Shown: positions 1 to 9,872, counted from the first letter of the stretch. The stretch: DNA of 64,000 bases from Chrysophaeum taylorii (GCA_029834535.1 JAQMWT010000168.1:1-64000); one strand, 5' to 3'. Notes: generated by a model from the letters alone, not told the origin. Program-made: numbers and translations.

Positions 1-1640
1 ATGTTGGTTGAGGAGGTTCAAGAACAGTCCACCGGTGAAGAATTGAAAGCGCTTAGAAGCGACGTTGTCTCGCACGAAGTCGCATTCTTCACCGCCTGCG
101 CGTAGGTCGGTAACATAAAAAAATCGTCGCGCGTCACACAACAAGCATGAAAGAGTACAAAGGCCAAACACACGCCAAAAGAAATCATCATCTTCAGGAG
201 CGCACACAAGCACGGACGCGGCGGTGTGTTTGTGTTTGTGTTTTTGTTTTGTGCGACCGCGAGAACAAGCAGCAGAGGGGTCAGCAAAAAAAAAGTATAA
301 GTAGAATTCCTCACAATATTTCCCAATATCCTCGAGAGGAACGTCGCCCGCTGCGAAGCATCGGAACGCCCGAGCCTGTTGAAACAAGAGCGGGATAGTC
401 GGCGTGATGAAGGCCACCTTGAGAGCCCAGTTTTGTTTCGCGTCCGCGGCCTCCCGCATAAGCTGAAACGCAACAGCAGACTTTCCGGCGCCCGTGGGCA
501 TGCAAACGAGACTGTTCTGGTTTCGGCTCGCGTCGATCATCTCCTGTTGGTAGTTTCGTAGCTTGATTGGCTCGACAGGAATAAACTCGGCGTTCAATTC
601 GTCCGACTCGTACTGTTCGTCGACGCGGCGCCGCGTTCGGCGCTCAATCGCGAATTCCTGCGCATCTCGTCGCGCTTAGTCTCCTTGATGGCCCGTGACG
701 TCGGCATGTCCAGTAGGTATTTATGGTCTAAGGAAGCACTCTCGAGCTCGGCCTTGGCGAACCGAAGGCTTCTGGCAGCTTCTGGCCCGACGCGACCCCC
801 GACCAGAGCGAGCTCGCGAAGCGAATCGCCGTTTCGTCTAAAACCGCGCCATCGTGCGCGATGACCCAGGGGACGCCGCCGTAATCGGCCAACATACGCG
901 CCTGGTGTTTACCATGGCACGAGTTGATGACGACACCCCGCAATTCGTGGCCGTCTTCGCTAACTGCCTTCTGATACTCGCGGATCGTGTTCGCGAGTCC
1001 GACGTCCCTCGCGACGAGCTTCTTCGTGTCGTCGTCGTCGTCGGTATCGTCGTCGCGACCAAAGGCGAGGGTGCAAAAAGGGTCTTTGTCGTAGCCGTGG
1101 CACGAAAAGTGGACGTAGTGGTAGTAGTCTTTATCTTGAATTGATCGTTGGAGGAGCACGTTCAATTTTCTCAACGATATCGGACCGATATCGACCAATT
1201 CGCAGCGCGGAAGGAAAGCGGGCCGCGGCGTGATGCTGAGGTCCTTATTATCGTCGTCGTCGTCGGGCACCGCATGCTCTTCCCAATGCTTTTTCGATCG
1301 CTTTTCTTTCTCCTTCCAAGTCGATTTCGTCCTCGTCTCGAGCGCAAAACTGGATCCAAAGAATTCGAATAGTTGCTGGAGGCCGCGACGCCTGTAGAGA
1401 CCGTGCCAAAGCGCAGTCCGTTGGTTCCATCTTGTTGTCGCTTATCCGTTTCAACAGCCTCGAAAGCGCCCCCTCCCATTCCGCTTTGGACTCGAAGAAC
1501 GGAGGTAACAACCCTTCCGGACAGATCCTCCTCAGTCTCTCCTCAGTCTCGCGAGCTGCCATCTTTAGACTGTCTCCCCGGCGCTTGCGACGAGGGGTCT
1601 CGATGTCGGGAAGACGGGGAGACTGGTGGTTCGCAACCAT
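1..1640 (-). CDS. CHAT-like caspase-fold domain joined to SF2 helicase (partial, frame-broken)
   Basis: The gene reads right to left and runs off the left edge. I place the start at the ATG at 1640; an in-frame ATG at 1748 is the alternative. The N-terminal part contains TIRILWIQF followed by an acidic LEGERKAIEKA stretch, as upstream of CHAT (caspase HetF associated with TPRs) domains. Then come HFSCHG (near 1100) and VVINSCHG (near 930), which match the His-Cys catalytic dyad, and a GQKLPEA/RFAKAEL ending. Downstream, 600-315 encodes LRNYQQEMIDAS, Walker A MPTGAGKSAVAF and FITPTIPLLFQQA of a DEXD/H helicase. After a proposed intron (96-314) it continues with YCGEECDF and FTGGLFLNLLNQ, reminiscent of RIG-I/Dicer-type helicases. 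The frame changes near 1290, 765 and 665, each fixable by one base, so it is either a pseudogene, a sequence-error case or has unrecognised introns. Activity and role are inference. Confidence 0.62.
96..314 (-). other. proposed intron in the helicase part
   Basis: Reading the minus strand, the donor is GTGAGG starting at 314 and the acceptor is a T-rich tract ending GCGCAG at 96. Splicing joins the frame in phase 1 and turns two unrelated stretches into one helicase-like sequence (...DIGKY|CGEECDF...). The unspliced frame runs through low-complexity codons. Length is 219 nt. Confidence 0.6.
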
Positions 1641-1729
1641 TTCTTCTTCTTCTTCTTCTTCTTCAACAACTACTTTTTTTTCATAGGTTCGACCGAGTTT
1701 AAGTAAGAAAAAACTCCCCACACACACCC

Positions 1730-1755
1730 CCAGCTTAGCAGTCGACATTTAAAGA
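1730..1755. promoter_or_regulatory. recurring intergenic motif, site 1
   Basis: CTTAGCAGTCGACATTTAAAG lies about 50-70 bp before the sialidase start and overlaps the 5' end of the divergent gene. A close relative occurs at 29667-29691 upstream of lipoxygenase, and GTCGACATTTAAAGA again at 7505. It could be a core promoter element or a short transposon terminus. Confidence 0.35.
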
Positions 1756-1802
1756 AAAACGCGACTCCCTCCTACTTAACGGACGCGATAATAAAACACT
1801 AT

Positions 1803-2890
1803 ATGCAGGTGTTGTTGTTGGCAGCGTTGGTCATAGTAGTAATAATAATAAGGACGAATGGGGTGATGACCACCACAAGGGGCGTGTTTTCAAATGGTCT
1901 GGCCAATATCACGTGCTATCGCATTCCCGTGGTGGTCGAGACGAGTTTGCGGTCGCTGTTGGCATTTGCCGAAGCGCGACACGGGTCGTGCAGTGACTCT
2001 GCGAGTCGCGAGATTGCCGTGCGGCGGTCGACGGACGCGGGGCGCAGCTGGGGCCCCGTGGTGTTTGCGGCGGGGCCCCTCGTGCAGAATCCGGTGGCGG
2101 CGACGACCACCACAAGTGGGCGGGTCGTGTTGGTGTTCGCGTCGAAAAACGCGTCGGGAAATCTCGCAGGCAACGGCGCCGCGTTTTCCGACGACGACGG
2201 TTTGAGCTGGACGCAGCGCGCCGTGGACTTTGGCGTCGCGAGCGGATGGATGCCGGGTCCCGGCGCCGCGGCAGTCCTCGGCGATAGGATTGTAGTCGCA
2301 TCGCATCGCGGCCAAAACCAAATCGACTATTCTTCTTACTCGGACGACGACGGCGAGACGTGGACAACGAGTCCGTCGTTCTTGGAGGGCGTGAACGAGG
2401 CCGCGATTGCGCCGATCGAGGGGGGGGTGATGCTGAACATGCGGAACAAGAACGCGCCGACCGAAGGCAGAGCGATCAGCAGATCTCGCGACGGCGGCGA
2501 GACCTGGGACCCCGTGACGTTCGATCCAACGCTTGTTTCGCCGGTGTGCGAGGCGAGCCTCGTGCGCATCAACGGCAGCCTTTTTTCGAACCCGGCCTCG
2601 GCGACCGCGCGCGTCAACCTAACCGTCCGCCGCAGCGACGACGACGGCGTATCGTGGCTCGCCTCGACGCTCGTCGTCGACGCGGACCATCCTACGGCTA
2701 CTCGTGCCTCGTTCCCGGTGGGGTCCACGACGCGACGGCCTTGCTGGGGGGTATCCTCTACGAGGCTGCGGGCAAGACGTCCATCGACTTCGCGACCTTT
2801 GCGCTCGACGCCGCCTCGTGGCCGAAGCACCAACCCGATTCTTCTTCTTCTTCTTCTTCTAGAGATGCGCTGGTAGTCGCGGTCAACTAG
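1803..2890 (+). CDS. secreted sialidase (BNR/Asp-box, GH33-like) with one frame break
   Basis: The start is the ATG at 1803, followed by a hydrophobic signal peptide (MQVLLLAALVIVVIII). A CYRIP motif and LLAFAEARHG match the N-terminal part of exo-alpha-sialidases. Five Asp boxes of S-x-D-x-G-x-x-W type are visible: STDAGRSW, SDDDGLSW, SDDDGETW, SRDGGETW and SDDDGVSW. The family cleaves terminal sialic acids or related nonulosonates from glycans. Near 2685 the frame changes. The downstream frame continues the family with PSYGYSCLVPGG and GGILYEAAGKTSIDFATFAL to a stop at 2890, whereas the original frame ends in low complexity at 2876. One extra G in the GG run at 2684-2685 would join them, so this may be an assembly indel. 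The gene is divergent from the CHAT-helicase gene. Confidence 0.8.
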
Positions 2891-3192
2891 TACTATTGCA
2901 CGACGACGACGACGACGATATTATTTTCAGAGCGCAACACGGGGACCTCGAGTTATGATTATTCATGGCAAAAAAATTGGCGTCAGGCCGTCCTCTCGGA
3001 AGCGTCGTCGAGGTTGTCGGTCTCGGCCGATCCCTTTTGAGGAGCCGGCCCGCAGAGGCGGAGGTGTTTTCGGGCGCTTCCGGAACGGACGGGGCCGGGT
3101 CGGCGGGGGGCGTGCGGTGGATCGTCGGCGGGTCCTGGTCGTCCGAGACAACGAGGAGTAGGGAGGCCTTTTCTTCTTCTTCTTTTTCATCA

Positions 3193-4178
3193 TCATTCTG
3201 GACATAACTGCGGGTCGTCGCGTCCTGGAGCACAAAAAAGCGGAAAAGTGCTTTTTCGAGGAGGAGGCAGCCCGGAAGTGGCGGAGGCAGCGGCGGCGGT
3301 GGTGGTCTGGGGAGGTGTCGCCTCGTCGCGCGGCAGCGATCGCGGCGCGCACGAAATTGGCCGACGAAGGCGGCGATCTGGGCGAAGCAAGGCGTCGGCG
3401 GCCACCCTCAGCACGGCGAGGCCGATGCGCGGCGAGGAGACGACCTGCGCTCGCCACTTGCCCTCGTCTAAAGCGCCGAGTTGCTCGTTCTGGCGCGAGG
3501 CGACGCGACGATTCAATAGGAACAAAACGTCTCTCGCGAACCAGGCGACAACCATCAGAGTCGAGAGACCCGCCGTGTCGCCGCGGACACAGTTCTTGCG
3601 GAGCTGGGGTGCGGCGACGAGGACGTCGCAGACGGCGACGCAGGTCCCGACGAATCTCGAGTACGCGTCGCGCGTCGCGAAAAGCCTGAGCGCGGACGCG
3701 GATACGGCGACGACGAAAAGCGAGGCCACGACCACGACTTCGACGTAGGGGCGAGGTCGTCCCAGGCCCAAAACGAGAGCCTGAGCGTGCGCCAGAGCGC
3801 GGATACGGCTTCGCGGTTCCCTCTGATCCACGTCCGAACAGCTTTTAAGTTGCTCGCGAGGGCCGCGGACGTCGTCCCGTGGCGCCGCGGCACCGCCTGC
3901 TTCTTGCGTCGCGCGGAGATCACCGCGTCCAGCAGATAGAACTGCATAAGAAGGAGCGTGATCGAGTAGACGAGGTACGACCACTCGCGGACGCGGCGGA
4001 TTATCCAGAAGGCGACGCGCAGCACGCTCAACAGCACCACCACCAGGCACGTCGTCGAAGAGAAACCGTCCTTTCCGCTCCGCTTCACCTCGTACAATTG
4101 GGGCATGTACGTGGCGACGGGGTAGAACGCGTACGTCACGCGGGCCGCGCCGCGGGCGACGCTCGACAGCAACAACAT
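3193..4178 (-). CDS. PQ-loop repeat membrane protein (SLC66A2/PQLC1-like), one frame break
   Basis: The start is the ATG at 4178 (MLLLSSVARG). The first PQ-loop reads YMPQLYEVKRSGKDGFS, followed by VLLSVLRVAFWIIRR and a second hydrophobic helix. A FWAWDDLA motif resembles the FW-W-DF segment of PQLC1. The second PQ-loop (APQLRKNCVRGDTAGLS, then MVVAWFARDVLFLL) lies in another frame after about 3750. Adding one base to the four-G run at 3748-3751 would give a continuous DLAPYVEV and a protein with about seven membrane segments. PQ-loop proteins include lysosomal or vacuolar amino-acid exporters and membrane adaptors; the substrate here is unknown. The C-terminal tail is Pro/Arg-rich. Confidence 0.68.
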
Positions 4179-4359
4179 TTTAGTGTTGGTTTCAAGATAG
4201 GGGGTTAGGAGGAGGAAGCTCAAAGGTTAGCGAGAACGTGCGCTGAACAAGTAGGGGTCCTAACTACTAATCGACAGATGTTTGTCTGTCTGTTTGTTTG
4301 TTTGTCTGTTTGTCTGTCCCCCGATTTAGGGTAAGGATCAGGTAGGCCCGCGAGCCAGG

Positions 4360-4915
4360 CAGGCATTGATCCTCCAAGCCGTCTACGGCGACCTCGCAGA
4401 CTATTTCCACGACCCGCGGCGGCTCTTTCAGCGCGCCATTCTCACGCCCCGTCGAAACGATGTTGTCGATGCTGACAACGCGCGCATGACCGCGGCCTTT
4501 TTTCCCCGGAGACGAGGCGTCGGAGTTCTTTTTCGGGAGACTAGGTTGGGTCGGAAGACGACGCCTCGCTCTTTACAGTCGAGTTTTCAACTCCCTGACA
4601 ACCAACGGCATGCTGACTTTGAGCGCGAGCTTAAAGTCTTCGCAACCTCGACCAGTCGCACGGCCACTGCAACGGTACCAGATACATGATCGATCGTGTC
4701 GTTGTCACCGAGGCTCCTCCAACCTGTATCCCTTAAGGCCCGCCTACGCCAACGATCAACAAGAGCCAGGGCCAGACGCCCCGCGAGGTCGGCGTCCTCT
4801 TGCCCAAGCCCGTCTTCTGTCACGTCCAGCGCTACGTGGCTCTCTGTCGATCGGCAACCCCGAGGATATGCTCTTCTGAGTCGACGACTCCACCCTACCC
4901 CACACGTGCTGCGCA
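4360..4915 (+). pseudogene. Pif1/Helitron-type helicase C-terminal fragment, copy 1
   Basis: Across shifted frames the sequence gives AVYGDLADYF, QRAILTPRRNDVVDADNA, SLTTNGM, SLRNLDQSHGHCNGTRYM and INKSQGQTPREVGVL, then PVFCHVQRYVALCRSA. In order, these match the end of Pif1-family helicases of Helitrons (N-D-V-D, LRNL...CNGTRL, MTINKSQGQT, FxHGQLYVALSR). The Walker A region and Rep domain are absent, and stops and frameshifts rule out a functional product. Confidence 0.72.
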
Positions 4916-4943
4916 ATACCGATAAGCCCCCTCCCGGCGTCTA

Positions 4944-5302
4944 CACGCGCACTGTAGGTGAACTTACTGGGACAAGGTGAACTTACTGGGGTTTGAGATT
5001 GGGACTATGTGAATATAGTGACCACGTGAGCTTACTGAGACCAGGTGAACTTACTGGGTTTTTTAGAGTAAACTCAAGGATTGGCGGCGCGTGCGGATCA
5101 AAGCAGCTTGGATTGGCGGGGGTGAGAGCGACGAGCTCAAAGGAGTGGGTGTGAGCACGAGCGGTTTTACACCCAACTTACTGGGGTTAGAGATTTGGAC
5201 TAGGTGAACTTACTGACCAGGTGAACTTACTGGGACCAGGTGACCAGGTGAACTTACTGGGGTTAGAGATTCGGACTAGGTGAACTTACTGGCCTGCACT
5301 TG
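4944..5302. repeat. minisatellite of GTGAACTTACTGG units, block 1
   Basis: Degenerate tandem units built around AGGTGAACTTACTGG, some extended by GGTTAGAGATTGGGACT. The block fills the space between helicase-fragment copies 1 and 2. Confidence 0.85.
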
Positions 5303-5423
5303 TCCTAACTACTAATCGACAGATGTTTGTCTGTCTGTTTGCTTGTCTGTCTGTTTGTCCCTCGATTTAGGGTAAGGATCAGGTAGGCGCGAGAGTAAGG
5401 ATCAGGTAGGCGCGAGAGCCAGA

Positions 5424-5978
5424 CAGTGATCCTCCAAGCCGTCTACGGCGACCTCGCAGACTATTTCCACGACCCGCGGCGGCTCTTTCAGCGCGCCATT
5501 CTCACGCCCCGTCGAAACGATGTTGTCGATGCTGACAACGCGCGCATGACCGCGGCCTTTTTCCCGGAGACGAGGCGTCGGAGTTCTTTTCGGCTGACTA
5601 GGCTGGGTCGGAAGACGACGCCTCGCTCTTTACAGTCGAGTTTTCAACTCCCTGACAACCAACGGCATGCTGACTTTGATCGCGAGCTTAAAGTCTTCGC
5701 AACCTCGACCCGTCGCACGGCCACTGCAACGGTACCAGATACATGATCGATCGTGTCGTTGTCACCGAGGCTCCTCCAACCTCTATCCCTTAAGGCCCGC
5801 CGACGCCAAACGATCACCAAGAGCCAGGGCCAGACGCCCCGCGAGGTCGGCGTCCTCTTGGCGAAGCCCGTCTTCTGCCACGTCCAGCTCTACGTGGCTC
5901 TCTGTCGATCGGCAACCCCGAGGATATCCTCTTCTGAGTCGACGACTCCACCCTACCCCACACGTGCTGCGCAATACC
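5424..5978 (+). pseudogene. Pif1/Helitron-type helicase C-terminal fragment, copy 2
   Basis: Nearly the same sequence as copy 1, with the same motifs, including ITKSQGQTPREVGVL and PVFCHVQLYVALCRSA. The FxHxQLYVAL motif is better preserved than in copy 1, which has QRYVAL. Frame breaks lie at comparable places, which suggests duplication after the first inactivation. Confidence 0.72.
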
Positions 5979-5996
5979 GATAAGCCCCCTCCCGGC

Positions 5997-6556
5997 GTCT
6001 ACACGCGCACTGTAGGTGAACTTACTGGGACCAGGTGAACTTACTGGGTTTGAGATTGGGACTAGGTGAGCTGAGTGCCCAGGTGAACTAACTGGGACCA
6101 GGTGAACTAACTGGGACCAGGTGAGCTTTCTGGGGTGTTTAGAGTAAACTCAAGGGTTGGCGGCGGTGCGGATCAAAGCAGCTTGATTGGCGGGGGTGAG
6201 AGCGACGAGCTCAAAGGAGAGTGTGGTGAGTGGGTGTAAGCACGAGTGGGTTTACGCCGAACTTACTGGGGTTAGAGATTGGGACTAGGTGAACTTACTG
6301 GCCTGCACTTGGTGAACTGAGCGACCAGGTGAACATACTGGGGTTTTTAGAGTAAAGGGTTTTTAGAGTAAGCTCAAAGGTTGGCGGCGCGTGCGGATCA
6401 AAGCAGCTTAGATTGGCGGAGGCGAGAGCGACGAGCTCAAGGAGTTGGTGTGAGCTAGGTGAACTTACTGACCAGGTGAACTTCTACGAAACTGGAACCA
6501 GGTGAACTTACTGGGGTTAGAGAGTGGGAGTAGGTGAACTTACTGGCCTGTACTTG
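5997..6556. repeat. minisatellite of GTGAACTTACTGG units, block 2
   Basis: The same unit family as block 1, longer, and including a duplicated segment with AGAGTAAACTCAAGGGTTGG that also occurs in block 1. It separates helicase-fragment copies 2 and 3. Confidence 0.85.
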
Positions 6557-6676
6557 TCCTAACTACTAATCGACAGATGTTTGTCTGTCTGTTTGTCTGT
6601 CTGTTTGTCCCTCGATTTAGGGTAAGGATCATGTAGGCGCGAGAGTAAGGATCAGGTAGACGCGAGAGCCAGACAG

Positions 6677-7213
6677 TGATCCTCCAAACCGTCTACGGCG
6701 ACCTCGCAGACTATTTCCACGACCCGCGGCGGCTCTTTCAGCGCGACATTCTCACGCCCCGTCGAAACGATGTTGTCGATGCTGACAACGCGCGCATGAC
6801 CGCGGCCTTTTTTTCCCGGAGACGAGGCGTCGGAGTTCTTTTCGGCTGACTAGGCTGGGTCGGAAGACGACGCCTCGCTCTTTACAGTAGAGTTTTCAAC
6901 TCCCTGACAACCAACGGCATGCTGACTTTGATCGCGAGCTTAATGTCTTCGCAACCTCGACCCGTAGCACGGCCACTGCAACGGTACCAGATACATGATC
7001 GATCGTGTCGTTGTCACCGAGGCTCCTCCAACCTGTATCGCTTAAGGCCCGCCTACGCCAAACGATCAACAAGAGCCAGGGCCAGACGCCCCGCGAGGTC
7101 GGCGTCCTCTTTCCCAAGCCCGTCTTCTGCCACGTCCAGCTCTACGTGGCTCTCTGTCGATCGGCATCCCCGACGACTCCACCCTACCCCACACGTGCTG
7201 CGCAATACCGATA
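6677..7213 (+). pseudogene. Pif1/Helitron-type helicase C-terminal fragment, copy 3
   Basis: A third tandem copy with INKSQGQTPREVGVL and PVFCHVQLYVALCRSA. It lacks a short segment near its end relative to copies 1 and 2, joining directly to a unique stretch (7214-7410) not seen in the other units. It is non-coding as it stands. Confidence 0.7.
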
Positions 7214-7419
7214 AGGCCCACCCTTCGTCGCACATACGTCCGGCGGCAGCATGCGTACGACCTACGGGCGGGGCCCGTCCTCTCTTCGCCTGCCCCACGC
7301 CTCGGCGATGACCCCGACTAGGTCCCGCGTACTTATCTCCGCCCGTCAGGCACATCCCTCATACCCCACAAACCCACCCACATCCTTCATGCCCCCCTCC
7401 CGGCGTCTACACGCGCACT

Positions 7420-7503
7420 ATAAGTGAACTTACTGGGACCACGTGACCAGGTGAACTTACTGGGGTTAGAGATTGGGAGTAGGTGAACTTACTGGCCTGC
7501 ACT
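7420..7503. repeat. minisatellite of GTGAACTTACTGG units, block 3
   Basis: A short run of the same units after copy 3, directly before the inverted right end of the element. Confidence 0.8.
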
Positions 7504-7568
7504 TGTCGACATTTAAAGACAAACAGACAGACAAACAGACAAACATCTGTCGATTAGTAGTTAGGAAG

Positions 7569-8121
7569 TGAACAAGCTGGTTCACTTTTTTTTTACTTTA
7601 CTGCGATCTTCACTTCGCGAATGCAAAAGTGAACTACTTTCACACATCATCGTAGTGAACGAGGTGGAACATACTGTGCTAACCAAAGTCGTCGTCCCAC
7701 GTGGTTGTTATTACGTACTGTACCGCGGCGGGGGATCGATCGATCGATCGGACGAAAAGCACATGTACTAAAAATAATAATAAGATCGAAGGGGTCCGTG
7801 CGAAGGAGTTCGAAGAAGAAAATGCCACAAAGGAGGAGGGGGAGTGAAATCGCACACGGTAGTGTGTGGTGCGGAAGGTTTGCCCGCACGCTTGTTGCAA
7901 GAAAGGGGGAGATTGCAGCAGCAGCAGCAGCAGCGGCAGCAGCGGCCGCGGATGCGCTTGGAGAGCGGTGTCGTCGAGGCCTCGTCGACGATATAGAGGA
8001 GGAAGCCTCGGCCTCGGCCTCGTCCTCGTCGACAATATAGCGGAGGTGGTCTCTCTCTTCGTCGATGGTCTCGTCGACAAGAGAGAGGAGCAGGTCTCGT
8101 CGCGTCAGCAGAAGGAGTGAA
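7569..8121. other. intergenic, possible hAT subterminal relic plus simple repeats
   Basis: No convincing gene. At 7566-7680 several GTGAAC/GTTCAC words in both orientations resemble the subterminal repeats of the hAT element at 32.4-35.4 kb. Then come GATC repeats (7735-7752) and a CAG/GCA run (7915-7945). The ORFs here are low complexity and antisense to one another. Confidence 0.4.
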
Positions 8122-9837
8122 TTATTCATTTTTTTTTTTGTCGGGTTGGACGGCGGCCTGTTGAGCGGCAGCAAAGGCGGCCTGGAGGACGGTCTTGACG
8201 TGGGCGAACATGCCCCTGAACTTGAAGTAGGCGACCAAGAGGAGGAGGAAGGTAATGAGGCCGTAGAGCTGGCCGAGGCTGTGTTCGACCTTGTTGCAGG
8301 TGTTGGCGACGAAGGAGCCGTCCTCGGGGCAGATCGCGTCGGTGACGTGGCGCACCACCCAGGATCCGCCCGCAACGAGGCCCGGGAGGACATAAAACTC
8401 GGCATTTTTGAATGGGTTTCGGGAGTCGTTGACGAGCTTGAAGCGCTCGGTTTGTTTGGCTATTTCTGTCTGTAGCGCGGCTCGCTGTTGGTCGACGAGA
8501 TCCTGCGCGCCCATGTTGGCCTGGGCGTCGAAGATTTCCATGGCAGCCTGCTTGGCCTCGTTAATCTTGGCCGTAAATTCGGCCGGCGGAAGAAACTGCG
8601 CCGTGAGCGAGGCGCCGCAGGCGGCGTCCATTACGTCCGAGAATTTGTCGAGAGCCCGATTGGCAGCGTTTTGATTGTTAGCCCTCGAGGTCGCCTCCAA
8701 GACGGTCTGTGCCTGGGGGAACTTGGCACCCTCGGAGAACATGCCGGCGTAGGCGCGGACGTAGGTCGCGAGCTCGTTGGCGGCGAGAGTCCGACCGCCG
8801 ACGAGTTTTGGCTCGAGTTGCGACGCGAAGACGCGGTCCATGAGCGTGCGGAGACGTCTCAAAAACAAGGGCGCGAGCTTGGAGATGGAGCCGTCGTACT
8901 TGGGAGAAGTGATCGCGAGGCCCGGGTGGGGCAGGAGGAAGCAGGTGACCTTGTCGTAGCAGAGTCTGATCTGGCGGCGCGTGCCCTCGAGCCCGGGGTC
9001 GTGTCGCGAGGCCATGACGCTCGAGACGTACTCGTCCGTCGCCGCCGCCATCTCCTCGTCGGTCTGCTCGTCCTCGAGCTCGGGCCAATCCCGCACCAAA
9101 AACTCCAGCCGCTGGAACGGCTTGGGTGCCTCTTCCTCCGGCTCCTCCTCCTCCTCCTCCTCCTCCTCCGTTCGCTTCTGGAACGTCGCCTCCGCGCGGA
9201 GCTGCTCGCGAATGGCCATGCGGCCGTACTCGCTGAAGAGGGCGAGGTGCTGCAGGTTATCCTCCTGGATCCGCGTGGCGACGTTGTACAGCTGAAAACT
9301 CGACACGAGCGTGCTGAGGCCGAAGATGGACGCGGTGAGCGCCATGGGCGCCTCGTGATCGAACAAGCCCTGCGTGTCCATCACCACCACCGCCAGGCCC
9401 AGGTCCTCCAGAAAAAAGGGTTCCGACCACACCGTGATCCCGGTCGTCATCCGCTCGTGGCCCCCGCGCCACTCGAACGAATACCCTTCGCGCGAATCAG
9501 TCTTGTTTCGGTTCCCCTCGGAGATTTTGTCGCCCTCGCACGTCACCCAGTCACCCTCCTCGAACTTGGTCTTGTGCCGCAGGTACCGCAATATCAACGT
9601 CAGCAAAAAGCTCTTCCCCGTGCGGAACGCCCCCACCACGCTCACCACGGCCACCGGCTTGTCCTTGGGCACCTTGCTGATCAGCTCGTCGAGGTTCGCC
9701 TCGTCCAAGGTGAAGGCGTAGTCGTTGCTCTCGTCCCCCGTCCGCACGAGCTGCAGCGGCCGCGGCACCCCGCGCAGCGGATCATCCTCGACGATACCCG
9801 CCTCGCCCTCGGTCGTCGTCGTCGTCGTCGTCGACAT
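8122..9837 (-). CDS. atlastin-like dynamin-superfamily GTPase
   Basis: 571 residues from the ATG at 9837. GTPase motifs are in order: P-loop GAFRTGKS (69-76), switch I RMTTGITVW (129-137), G3 MDTQGLFD (153-160) and the RD motif in FLVRDWPE (about 247-253). A helical middle region follows, then a hydrophobic hairpin near 517-542 and a short Lys-rich tail. This is the atlastin/GBP layout: membrane-anchored GTPases that dimerise and fuse ER tubules. The RD motif and C-terminal anchor favour atlastin over soluble GBPs. A Glu-rich insertion (about 224-237) sits between G3 and RD. The start lies only 35 bp from the start of the divergent acetyltransferase gene. Confidence 0.9.
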   Translation of the reverse strand: MSTTTTTTTEGEAGIVEDDPLRGVPRPLQLVRTGDESNDYAFTLDEANLDELISKVPKDKPVAVVSVVGAFRTGKSFLLTLILRYLRHKTKFEEGDWVTCEGDKISEGNRNKTDSREGYSFEWRGGHERMTTGITVWSEPFFLEDLGLAVVVMDTQGLFDHEAPMALTASIFGLSTLVSSFQLYNVATRIQEDNLQHLALFSEYGRMAIREQLRAEATFQKRTEEEEEEEEEPEEEAPKPFQRLEFLVRDWPELEDEQTDEEMAAATDEYVSSVMASRHDPGLEGTRRQIRLCYDKVTCFLLPHPGLAITSPKYDGSISKLAPLFLRRLRTLMDRVFASQLEPKLVGGRTLAANELATYVRAYAGMFSEGAKFPQAQTVLEATSRANNQNAANRALDKFSDVMDAACGASLTAQFLPPAEFTAKINEAKQAAMEIFDAQANMGAQDLVDQQRAALQTEIAKQTERFKLVNDSRNPFKNAEFYVLPGLVAGGSWVVRHVTDAICPEDGSFVANTCNKVEHSLGQLYGLITFLLLLVAYFKFRGMFAHVKTVLQAAFAAAQQAAVQPDKKKNE

Positions 9838-9872
9838 TATCCCAATGCCTACAACGGTGCTCTGTTCCGTTG

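Larger units (their letters stand above)
4252..7568. mobile_element. inverted-end element holding three tandem Pif1/Helitron helicase fragments
   Basis: The left end TCCTAACTACTAATCGACAG at 4258 is repeated inverted at the right end (7516-7565), with about 32 bp matching before the TGTC/TTTG simple repeat. Direct copies of the same sequence open internal units at 5303 and 6557, giving units of 1,045, 1,254 and about 940 bp. TGAACAAG occurs at 4244-4251 and 7569-7576, immediately outside the block, and could be an 8-bp target-site duplication. The left end TAGGG would fit a hAT-like terminus, but the right end lacks the matching bases. Classification is uncertain. Confidence 0.55.

Noticed and set aside
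4366-4689. Small open frames in each tandem unit (for example beginning MILQAVYGDLADYF) as independent genes
   Set aside because: They are pieces of a decayed Pif1-type helicase; neighbouring motifs continue in other frames.
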